Assembly (NCBI GenBank): GCA_017517035.1
Contig: JAFXAN010000018.1
Location: forward strand, 1 to 39,524
Source of the DNA: Clostridia bacterium
Lineage (GTDB): Bacteria; Bacillota; Clostridia; Oscillospirales; CAG-272
Direction: 5' to 3'
DNA: 39,524 nucleotides
The first letter of the stretch is position 1; each line of letters opens with the position of its first letter. Both the position numbers and the translations under genes were made by a program. Under the pieces are notes generated by a model, which was not told the DNA's origin, did no database searches, and saw only the letters and a program-made list of their open reading frames with translations. Below are positions 32,945-39,524 of this stretch, one piece after another.

Positions 32945-35900
32945 ATGAGATATTCAATTGGTCTTGATATCGGCATTGCATCGGTGGGATATTCAATACT
33001 TGAACTTGATGCAAGCGACATGCCAATGAGGATAGTACGCATGGGTACAAGAATATTTGAGAAAGCTGAGAATCCGAAGGATGGTAGTTCACTTGCTGCC
33101 CCGAGACGGGAGGCGAGAGGACTTCGCAGAAGGCTTCGCCGTCACCGTCACCGGTTGGAAAGGATAAGAGGCTTGATTGTTTCGTGCGGGATACTTGATA
33201 AAAACACATTGGAGCATCTTTATGACGGTAAGCTTGGAGATATCTATGAGTTGAGGACAGAGGCTCTTGACCGTAAAATAACAAATGAAGAATTTGCGAG
33301 AATACTTATTCATCTTGCTCAAAGAAGAGGCTTCAAATCCAACCGGAAGGCAGCTGATGAGGCGGATGATGAGGGCGGAAAGCTGCTTTCTGCGATTAGT
33401 GAGAACAAGGATCTTTGCATAACCAAGGGATATCGCACCGTTGGAGAGATGATGTATAAGGATCCCAAGTTTTCAGAGTATAAGCGAAATAAGAGCCAGA
33501 ATTATGCGAATACGGTTGATAGAGAATCTGTTGAGGCTGAAGCAAGATTGATTTTTGAGTGTCAACGCAGGTTTGGTTCTTCTGTCGCAAGTGAAACTCT
33601 TGAAAATGAATATGTCGGCATTCTTGTTAGTCAGCGTTCCTTTGCGGAAGGACCGGGGTCCGGTCCTTACAGTGGCAATCAGATTGAACGAATGAGAGGC
33701 AAATGTACTTTTGAGGAGGGCGAACCACGTGCAGCAAAGGCAACATATTCATTTGAAAGCTTCAATCTATGGCAGCATATCAATCACATAAGAGTTAATT
33801 TGGGTGGCAAATCAAGGTCACTTGATGATAGTGAGAGAATGATAATTTTCAGTGCTGCGCATGATGTGGCTGAGCTGTCTTATGCAAAGATCCGTAAACT
33901 TTTAAATCTTTCGGATGATGAGGATTTTGTTGGCATAAGATATGAGAAAGGTGAAAGGGATAAGGCGGAGAAAAAGGAAAAACTTCGTGATCTTAAGGTA
34001 TACCATGAAATAAGAAAATGTCTGAAAAAGGTATCGGATGTTTATTTCACGAGGCTGACTCACGAAAATCTTGATGCTATAGGAGAGGCTTTATCCAAGA
34101 ATCTTTCTGACGATGATATTTTGAACGAGCTGAAGAAAAACGGAATATCCGATGAGATAGCTGCAGAGCTTATTAAGCTTCCGAATTTTTCAAAATACGG
34201 ACACCTTAGCATAAAGGCGTGCAAAAAGCTTCTTCCTCATTTGGAAGTGGGTATGACATATGATAAAGCTTGTGAAGCCGCAGGATATAATTTTAAAGCA
34301 GAAATACATAATCAAAGTTTGTTTCTCCCACCGATTCCTTCGGATGACAGCAGTATAACATCTCCCGTTGTACGTCGTGCACTTTCACAGACTATAAAGG
34401 TGATAAATGCAATAATACGAGAAATGGGAAATGAGAGTCCTGTCTATATAAACATTGAGCTTGCAAGAGAAATGTCAAAGAGCCTTGATGAGCGTAACAA
34501 GATAAAGAAGGCTCAGGACGACAATGCTCGGGAAAATGAGAAGGCAATGGAACAGCTTCGCGAGTATATGAGTGGTGCTCCGAAGGGGCAGGATATTGTG
34601 AAATATAAGCTTTGGAAGGAACAGGACGGAAGATGCCCTTATTCCGGTGAAGCGATAGAGCTTGAAAGACTGACAGAGCCGGGATATGTGGATGTTGACC
34701 ACATCGTTCCATATAGTCGTTGCTTTGATGACAGAATGGTAAATAAGGTGCTTGTAAAAGCGAGAGAAAACCGTCAAAAGGGCAATCGACTTCCTCTTGA
34801 GTATCTTAAAGGATCAAGACTTGATGAATATATCGTCAGACTAAACAGCTTCAATTTCAGTGCGGCGAAAAAGTCAAGGCTGCTTAAGGAGAGTATAAGC
34901 GATGAAAACGAATGGAAGCAAAGGAATTTGCAGGATACACAGTTTATTTCATCGTATATGTACCGATATATCAACAACAATATGCTGTTTGCCCCATCTG
35001 CCGTTGATAAAAAGAGAAGGGTACTTGCTGTAAACGGTGCAATTACCGGATATGTAAGAAAGCGGTGGGGAATAAATAAGATAAGAGAAGACGGTGATAT
35101 GCATCATGCGATAGATGCCGTAATTATTGCTTGTGTTACACAAGGAATGATAAACAAGATCACAGAATATTCCAAATATAAAGAAACCGAAGAAGTTGGT
35201 GAATATGTTGTTGATAAAAAAACAGGAGAGATCATTGGAAGGTTCCCCCGCCCATGGCCACATTTCTCCGATGAGCTTGCAATTCGACTGACGCAGGATG
35301 CATCCTTAATGCATAAGATGCTTGATGATGTAAATTATGAAAGCTATGAGGAAATAGATATAGACGAGATAAAACCGCCATTTGTTTCTCATATGTGTAA
35401 TCATAAGGTAACCGGAGCAGCCCACAAGGAGACCGTAAGGAGCGGAAAGCTTTCGGACTACGGAATGGTTATTTCAAAGGTGGCTCTGACCTCATTAAAG
35501 CTGAATAAGGAAGGAGAGATAGAGGGATATTTCAACCCTGAAAGTGACAGATTGCTTTATTCAGCACTTAAGGAACGTTTGCAAGAATTTGGCGGTGATG
35601 CCAAGAAGGCATTTGAAGATTCTTTCTATAAGCCTCGCTCAGATGGAAGCAGAGGCCCGCTTGTGAAAAAGGTCAAGATAGTTGAAAGGGCATCCAGAAC
35701 GGTTTCTGTGCTTGATGATAGCGGAGTTGCGGATAATGATACACTTGTCAGATGCGATGTGTATTATGTTGAGGGTGAAGGATACTATTTTGTTCCGATA
35801 TATGTTGCCGATACAGTGAAGGACGAGCTTCCCAATCTGACCCCCACATCAGCCAAGGATGAGAACGGAAACAAGATCTGGAAGCCTATGGTAGAGGAGA

Positions 35901-36208
35901 ATTTCGTTTTTTCTCTGTACAGAAATGACCTGTTTAAAATGTATTCCAAGCGGCCGATAAAGCTTGCAAAAAAGCAAAAGGAAAGCACGCTTCCCGATAA
36001 CAGAGAATACAAGGGTGACAAAGGAGTTTTCCTATATTTTAAGGGATATGATATTGCAACAACAGCTGTTACCGGAATAACACATGACAGTACATATGAA
36101 TACAGATCGTCATGTAAAACCTGTTTGAAGCTTGAAAAATATGAAGTAGATATTCTTGGAAATGTAAGAATGATCGAAAAGGAAAAGAGGCAAAGATTCG
36201 GGAAATAA
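32945..36208 (+). CDS. cas9: Cas9, compact type II-C
   Basis: A 1087-aa RNA-guided DNA endonuclease, in the small type II-C size class. RuvC-I is YSIGLDIGIASVGYS with Asp8. An Arg-rich bridge helix lies at about 54-75 (RREARGLRRRLRRHRHRLER). RuvC-II is YINIELAREMSK with Glu505. The HNH nuclease is DVDHIVPYSRCFD with His586, followed by the conserved KARENRQKGN. RuvC-III is DMHHAIDAV with His720-721 and Asp724. All nuclease residues are present, so it should cut both strands. The C-terminal part binds the PAM. It stands without an intact cas1, cas2 or csn2: a fused remnant of the first two follows 20 bp downstream. The RNA parts are on the minus strand at 36473-37081. Confidence 0.97.
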   Translation: MRYSIGLDIGIASVGYSILELDASDMPMRIVRMGTRIFEKAENPKDGSSLAAPRREARGLRRRLRRHRHRLERIRGLIVSCGILDKNTLEHLYDGKLGDIYELRTEALDRKITNEEFARILIHLAQRRGFKSNRKAADEADDEGGKLLSAISENKDLCITKGYRTVGEMMYKDPKFSEYKRNKSQNYANTVDRESVEAEARLIFECQRRFGSSVASETLENEYVGILVSQRSFAEGPGSGPYSGNQIERMRGKCTFEEGEPRAAKATYSFESFNLWQHINHIRVNLGGKSRSLDDSERMIIFSAAHDVAELSYAKIRKLLNLSDDEDFVGIRYEKGERDKAEKKEKLRDLKVYHEIRKCLKKVSDVYFTRLTHENLDAIGEALSKNLSDDDILNELKKNGISDEIAAELIKLPNFSKYGHLSIKACKKLLPHLEVGMTYDKACEAAGYNFKAEIHNQSLFLPPIPSDDSSITSPVVRRALSQTIKVINAIIREMGNESPVYINIELAREMSKSLDERNKIKKAQDDNARENEKAMEQLREYMSGAPKGQDIVKYKLWKEQDGRCPYSGEAIELERLTEPGYVDVDHIVPYSRCFDDRMVNKVLVKARENRQKGNRLPLEYLKGSRLDEYIVRLNSFNFSAAKKSRLLKESISDENEWKQRNLQDTQFISSYMYRYINNNMLFAPSAVDKKRRVLAVNGAITGYVRKRWGINKIREDGDMHHAIDAVIIACVTQGMINKITEYSKYKETEEVGEYVVDKKTGEIIGRFPRPWPHFSDELAIRLTQDASLMHKMLDDVNYESYEEIDIDEIKPPFVSHMCNHKVTGAAHKETVRSGKLSDYGMVISKVALTSLKLNKEGEIEGYFNPESDRLLYSALKERLQEFGGDAKKAFEDSFYKPRSDGSRGPLVKKVKIVERASRTVSVLDDSGVADNDTLVRCDVYYVEGEGYYFVPIYVADTVKDELPNLTPTSAKDENGNKIWKPMVEENFVFSLYRNDLFKMYSKRPIKLAKKQKESTLPDNREYKGDKGVFLYFKGYDIATTAVTGITHDSTYEYRSSCKTCLKLEKYEVDILGNVRMIEKEKRQRFGK

Positions 36209-36228
36209 CAGAGCACACAGGAGGGACG

Positions 36229-36372
36229 ATGGGATATCGGAGTATTGTGATATCATCTGCGGTGCGTATTTTGATAGTAACCGAAAAGCAATATGAAGCA
36301 ATAAAAATTCTTGTTGGAAAACGGACGTCAGAGGAGGCACGTCCGGCAGACGAACAAATATCATTTTTTTGA
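36229..36372 (+). pseudogene. cas1-cas2 deletion scar (fused remnant ORF)
   Basis: A 47-codon frame starts 20 bp after cas9, with AGGAGGG at 36219-36225 giving a strong ribosome binding site. Its first 10-14 residues, MGYRSIVISSAVRI, read like the start of a type II Cas1. The rest, from about VRILIVTEKQYEAIKILVG to the end EQISFF, reads like the C-terminus of a type II Cas2 (VTEKQY ... GE/GK ... EQLxxF). Both genes normally follow cas9 in this order. The simplest reading is one in-frame deletion joining the two and removing about 1.2 kb. Similarity is by eye. Confidence 0.65.
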
Positions 36373-36425
36373 AAAAACAACTTTTAATCCCGAATTTTTT
36401 CCTCTTTTTTCTGTTTTTATAACCA

Positions 36426-36464
36426 CCAAAAGCCCATGAATCATTAAGATTCATGGGCTTTTGG
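36426..36464. terminator. Strong bidirectional terminator between cas9 and the array
   Basis: CCAAAAGCCCATGAATC (36426-36442) and its perfect 17-bp complement (36448-36464) surround loop ATTAA. The A/T content at the stem base suits both directions: it ends cas9/scar transcription and the leftward pre-crRNA. Confidence 0.8.
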
Positions 36465-36472
36465 CCTGATAG

Positions 36473-36959
36473 GTTATTTCATACCAAGAACTATCAGGGA
36501 ACTATAACCATATAGGCGTGAGGTGATGATATGAATATGTTATTTCATACCAAGAACTATCAGGGAACTATAACAGCTCAACCAACCTATCACGCATCAG
36601 CTTCGTTATTTCATACCAAGAACTATCAGGGAACTATAACATAATTGCCTTTGACGGTCATTCCGAACATGTTATTTCATACCAAGAACTATCAGGGAAC
36701 TATAACGTGGAGTGAAAGCATAAGCGATGATAATGGGTTATTTCATACCAAGAACTATCAGGGAACTATAACTGCTTGGGAAGATTTCAAAGACTTTATG
36801 ATGTTATTTCATACCAAGAACTATCAGGGAACTATAACATATAAGAACCTCAAAAAGCTCCGCAGAGTGTTATTTCATACCAAGAACTATCAGAGAACTA
36901 TAACCTCGACAACGGTCTTTCCGTTCATCGTATAGTTATTTCATACCAAGAACTATCAG
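36473..36959 (-). CRISPR. Type II-C CRISPR array, 7 repeats plus a truncated one, 7 spacers
   Basis: The 36-bp repeat reads GTTATTTCATACC...GGAACTATAAC on the plus strand and GTTATAGTTCCC... on the minus strand. The latter is the crRNA orientation for type II because it pairs with the tracrRNA. Full repeats start at 36473, 36539, 36605, 36671, 36737, 36803 and 36869. The last has one change (CAGAGAAC). A truncated copy of 25 bp starts at 36935. All seven spacers are exactly 30 bp. Transcription runs leftward, from the truncated copy towards the terminator at 36464. No spacer matches another part of this window by eye. Confidence 0.95.
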
Positions 36960-36975
36960 CACATATGTAATACAT

Positions 36976-37081
36976 AAAAGATGACGATCGGGTTAACCGA
37001 TCGCCAGAGCTTTGCGGTGTACTACAAAAGGTAGTAACCTTATCATAGTAACCTGATAGTCCTTGGTATGAAATAAGAACT
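36976..37081 (-). ncRNA. tracrRNA
   Basis: The anti-repeat (37052-37076) is complementary to 25 nt of the crRNA repeat with a single G-U. Reading leftward, it is followed by a hairpin TACTAC-CTTTT-GTAGTA (near 37036-37018), a linker with CACCGCAAAGCTCTGG, then a 7-bp terminator stem CGATCGG/CCGATCG (37003-36985) and TCATCTTTT. A perfect promoter at 37116-37088 places the start near 37081. The order anti-repeat, nexus-like hairpin, terminator hairpin is that of type II-C tracrRNAs. Confidence 0.88.
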
Positions 37082-37087
37082 GCTATA

Positions 37088-37116
37088 ATTGTACCACAGG
37101 TTGGAATAATTGTCAA
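37088..37116 (-). promoter_or_regulatory. Promoter of the tracrRNA
   Basis: On the minus strand TTGACA (37116-37111), exactly 17 bp, TACAAT (37093-37088). Read-through could also supply the array. Confidence 0.85.
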
Positions 37117-37234
37117 GACATAAATTAAATTTTGTACTAAAAATTTGAAAAACTTCACAGTAAAGAAAATCGTAAAATGTTACGACGCACAACAAGGCAG
37201 AGAGACTGTTACCCCTGTTGTTTGAATAATCCTG

Positions 37235-37263
37235 TTGAAAGAAAAGGCATTTTGTGGTATAAT
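37235..37263 (+). promoter_or_regulatory. Promoter of the truncated dehydrogenase
   Basis: TTGAAA (37235-37240), 17 bp, TATAAT (37258-37263). Between it and the start lies the junction motif GCAGTATACAAAGAATAGG (37290-37308). Confidence 0.7.
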
Positions 37264-37317
37264 TATATCGTAATCGATATTTACACCGCAGTATACAAAG
37301 AATAGGATGAGAGAATT

Positions 37318-37695
37318 ATGCTTACATACACATATACATCAAAAGGAAAATTCGCTTTGGTTGAGAAGCCGAAGCCAACTATAAAGCACGAGAGGGATGC
37401 CATTGTCAAGGTCACGCTTGCGAGCATCTGTTCGAGTGATTTGCATATCAAACACGGCAGCGTGCCGAGAGCGGTGGAAGGAATTACGGTCGGTCATGAG
37501 ATGGTCGGCATCGTGGAAGAGGTCGGCTCTGCGGTTAAGAATGTGAAGCCCGGTGATAGAGTCATGGTCAATGTGGAAACCTTCTGTGGTGAGTGCTTTT
37601 TCTGCAAGAAAGGATTTGTTAACAACTGCACCGACAAAAACGGAGGATGGGCACTTGGTTGCCTAAGTTCTACGATGGAACTTATCAATACTTAA
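37318..37695 (+). pseudogene. Zinc alcohol dehydrogenase, truncated and joined to another gene's end
   Basis: Residues 1-112 are the GroES-like half of a medium-chain zinc alcohol dehydrogenase. They include SICSSDLH with a catalytic-zinc Cys, GHEMVGIVEEVG with the zinc His-Glu, and the structural-zinc cysteines in CGECFFCKKGFVNNC. Real family members run to about 340 aa with a Rossmann domain; here the homology stops after GGWALG near 37656. The next bases, in a different frame, read PKFYDGTYQYLKSLGIEEI and stop at the start of the Nudix gene. That looks like the end of an unrelated gene. A deletion therefore fused two gene ends. Confidence 0.8.
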
Positions 37696-37717
37696 AGAGT
37701 TTAGGAATTGAAGAAAT

Positions 37718-38119
37718 ATGAAAATAATCGAAGTAGTGGCAGCCCTAATTTGGAATGGTGATAAATTCATGATTTGCCAGCGCCCGGCGTACAAGGCGAG
37801 AGGGCTTCTTTGGGAGTTCGTTGGTGGCAAGGTCGAGCCAGGTGAAACAAAAAAACAAGCTCTTATCCGTGAATGCCAGGAAGAACTTGCAGTGACGTTG
37901 TCAGTTGGTAATGTATTCATGGATGTCGTCCACGAATATCCCGACTTAACGGTACATCTGACTTTGTTCAACGCTACCATCACCGAGGGCGAACCGCAGA
38001 AACTGGAGCACAACGACATCCAATGGATCACACCGAGCGAGATTCAAAACTATGAGTTCTGCCCGGCGGATGAGGAGATCCTCGCCAAAATTATCGAAAG
38101 GTACGGTAATACCGTATGA
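37718..38119 (+). CDS. Nudix hydrolase (MutT/8-oxo-dGTP diphosphatase type)
   Basis: A 133-aa protein, the usual MutT size. The Nudix box covers residues about 36-58 (GGKVEPGETKKQAL ... RECQEEL), with all the metal-binding Glu residues. The start KIIEVVAALIWNGDKFMICQ is typical of 8-oxo-dGTP-cleaning enzymes, though other nucleotides are possible. Its TGA overlaps the ATG of the next gene. Confidence 0.9.
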   Translation: MKIIEVVAALIWNGDKFMICQRPAYKARGLLWEFVGGKVEPGETKKQALIRECQEELAVTLSVGNVFMDVVHEYPDLTVHLTLFNATITEGEPQKLEHNDIQWITPSEIQNYEFCPADEEILAKIIERYGNTV

Positions 38120-38970
38120 ACAAGCTAAAGCAAAACCGTGCGGTGAGTTTTATTGTTGTCACGCTGGTATACATAATTGCCACCGTGGTGGGCGTGCTTG
38201 CCTATCGCACGCTCACGCTGGATTGGTGGCTGTCGCTTCTCATCGCAGATGTGGCGGCAACCATGGCAACCTTTATTTTCAGCCTCATCTTTGGGAACGC
38301 ATCGGTCTACGACCCCTATTGGAGCGTGCAACCGTTCGTCATTCTCGTGGCGTTTGCCATCGGCAGGGAGCTGACGATCCTCGGAGTTCTTCTGCTTGTG
38401 GTCGTGTCCTTTTGGGCAATCCGATTGACGGCGAACTGGGCGTACACCTTTGGGAATCTCACGCACCAGGACTGGCGTTACACCATGCTTCATGAAAAGA
38501 CGGGTGTATTTTACCCCATCATCAATTTCGTGGGCATCCATATGGTGCCTACGCTGGTGGTGTACGGCTGTGTTTTGCCCGGTGTTTACGCCATCCGTGA
38601 AGGACTTTCAGCCAATATCGCAAGCGTGCTGTTCCTGTGCCTGTCCCTCTGCGCAGCGACCATGCAGGGAATCGCGGATATTCAAATGCACAAATTCCGC
38701 AAGAATCGCTCCGCGCCTTTTATTCGCATAGGCCTTTGGAAATACTCGCGCCATCCCAACTATCTCGGCGAGATTTTCATGTGGTGGGGCGTGGGTCTGT
38801 CCGTACTTTGCGCGGCACCAAGCGCGTGGTACTTGATCGCAGGAGCGGTCGCAAACACGGTGCTTTTCCTTGCGGTAAGCATTCCCATGGCTGATAAGCG
38901 CCAGTCTCAAAAGGACGGCTTTGCAGAATACAAAAAGCAGACGAGAATGCTGCTGCCCATCAGAAAATAA
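38116..38970 (+). CDS. DUF1295 family membrane protein (steroid 5-alpha-reductase/ICMT-like)
   Basis: A 284-aa polytopic protein with about seven hydrophobic helices. The C-terminal signature GLWKYSRHPNYLGEIFMWWG is shared by DUF1295, isoprenylcysteine methyltransferases and steroid reductases, where it binds the cofactor. The substrate is unknown. It is translationally coupled to the Nudix gene by a 4-bp overlap. Confidence 0.9.
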   Translation: MNKLKQNRAVSFIVVTLVYIIATVVGVLAYRTLTLDWWLSLLIADVAATMATFIFSLIFGNASVYDPYWSVQPFVILVAFAIGRELTILGVLLLVVVSFWAIRLTANWAYTFGNLTHQDWRYTMLHEKTGVFYPIINFVGIHMVPTLVVYGCVLPGVYAIREGLSANIASVLFLCLSLCAATMQGIADIQMHKFRKNRSAPFIRIGLWKYSRHPNYLGEIFMWWGVGLSVLCAAPSAWYLIAGAVANTVLFLAVSIPMADKRQSQKDGFAEYKKQTRMLLPIRK

Positions 38971-38997
38971 TTACTTGTATAAGAAAAAGGTGTGACT

Positions 38998-39524
38998 ATG
39001 CTTTGGATGATTGCTGCTATACTTTCCGCTGTGTTTGCAGGGGCAACCTCAATTCTTGCCAAATGCGGCATCAAAAAGACTGACTCAGACCTCGCTACGG
39101 CGATCCGCACCATTGTGGTGCTGATCTTTTCGTGGGTGATGGTGTTCGTAGTCGGATCGCAAGGCACGATCGTGGAAATCGAGCTCAAGCCACTGATCTT
39201 TTTGATTCTCTCGGGGCTTGCCACGGGCGCTTCGTGGATCTGCTACTTTAAGGCGCTTTCGATGGGGGATATCAATAAGGTCGTTCCCATTGACAAGTCA
39301 AGCACGATACTCACCGTCCTGCTCGCGATCATTTGCTTTGGTGAGACGTCGAATCTGGTATTCAAGCTGATCGCCACCGCCATTCTCGCGCTTGGAATTT
39401 TTCTCATGGTCGAAAAGAAAAAGACCGAAGGACAGGCGAAGGGGCGTTCGTGGATGATCTACGCGGTGCTCTCCGCCGTTTTTGCCGCACTCACATCGAT
39501 ACTTGCCAAGGTGGGTATTTCGGG
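38998..39524 (+). CDS. EamA/DMT-family transporter, N-terminal part (cut by window edge)
   Basis: The frame opens at ATG 38998, with AAAAAGGTG upstream, and runs off the window after about 175 codons. It begins MLWMIAAILSAVFAGATSIL and shows repeated membrane helices, with the EamA repeat restarting at WMIYAVLSAVFAALTSILAK. A drug/metabolite transporter of unknown substrate. Confidence 0.85.
   Translation, partial: MLWMIAAILSAVFAGATSILAKCGIKKTDSDLATAIRTIVVLIFSWVMVFVVGSQGTIVEIELKPLIFLILSGLATGASWICYFKALSMGDINKVVPIDKSSTILTVLLAIICFGETSNLVFKLIATAILALGIFLMVEKKKTEGQAKGRSWMIYAVLSAVFAALTSILAKVGIS

Noticed and set aside
36509..36934. Self-targeting spacers against this window
   Set aside because: I compared the seven spacers by eye with the nearby genes and saw no match; a proper search on both strands was not possible.
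36645..36935. 96-aa frame with repeated LFHTKNYQGTIT
   Set aside because: It is the CRISPR repeat read as protein; the 66-bp period keeps the frame open.

Overview
The window comes from an AT-rich Gram-positive bacterium, most likely an uncultured gut Clostridia (Bacillota). The evidence is strong AGGAGG ribosome binding sites, many TTGACA/TATAAT promoters with 17 bp spacing, BspA-type leucine-rich repeat proteins, a glycyl radical enzyme, a compact type II-C Cas9 and Tn916-like integrase remains. This placement is inferred from gene content and style; no 16S or ribosomal gene is present.

Layout. (1) 1-3690: the tail of a MATE exporter and its terminator, then an abrupt junction into a 5'-truncated VWA gene, a Cys-nucleophile alpha/beta hydrolase and an accessory NAD+-dependent DNA ligase. 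(2) 3691-9560: an accessory island centred on a retron. The reverse transcriptase (4673-5578) has the NAxxH, YCDD and VTG motifs, and a 237-nt msr-msd RNA lies directly upstream between perfect 9-nt a1/a2 inverted repeats. Two genes with a similar N-terminus flank the retron, one of them with a C-terminal winged helix. An HhH-GPD-like gene, two small unknown genes, a cytosolic LRR protein and two tiny minus-strand genes follow. Three promoters here share an unusual TGTCRC-N11-TATAAT layout, suggesting a small local regulon. (3) 10073-23803: an AraC regulator diverging from a probable single operon: a TIM-barrel isomerase, three Gfo/Idh/MocA oxidoreductases, a glycyl radical enzyme with an atypical GCNWMC site, a secreted LRR protein, a GH26 lipoprotein and a second secreted LRR protein. 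It looks like uptake-independent glycan cleavage plus oxidation and epimerisation of an unusual sugar.

(4) 23996-32830: a mobile and defence region built around three leftward-facing repeat units. R1 and R3 share a 45-bp tRNA-3'-end-like sequence with an intrinsic terminator, and R2 and R3 share about 248 bp with iterons and a promoter. Between them lie a pRiA4b ORF-3-like gene, a decayed tyrosine integrase with two in-frame stops, a candidate AAA ATPase plus TOPRIM pair, and a DUF5677-like gene with an unknown partner. (5) 32877-37120: a compact Cas9 (1087 aa) with all nuclease residues, a seven-spacer array and a minus-strand tracrRNA. Where cas1-cas2 should be there is only a 47-codon ORF that begins like Cas1 and ends like Cas2, probably a deletion scar. 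(6) 37235-39524: a truncated, chimeric zinc alcohol dehydrogenase, a Nudix hydrolase, a DUF1295 membrane protein and a partial EamA transporter in more GC-rich DNA.

The most exciting item is the retron locus, because its RNA can be read directly and none of its neighbours is an effector I recognise. Next are the cas1-cas2 scar beside an apparently intact Cas9/tracrRNA/array and the dispersed tRNA-like transcription units. Several junctions (VWA, integrase, cas1-cas2, alcohol dehydrogenase) show that this segment has suffered repeated deletions.
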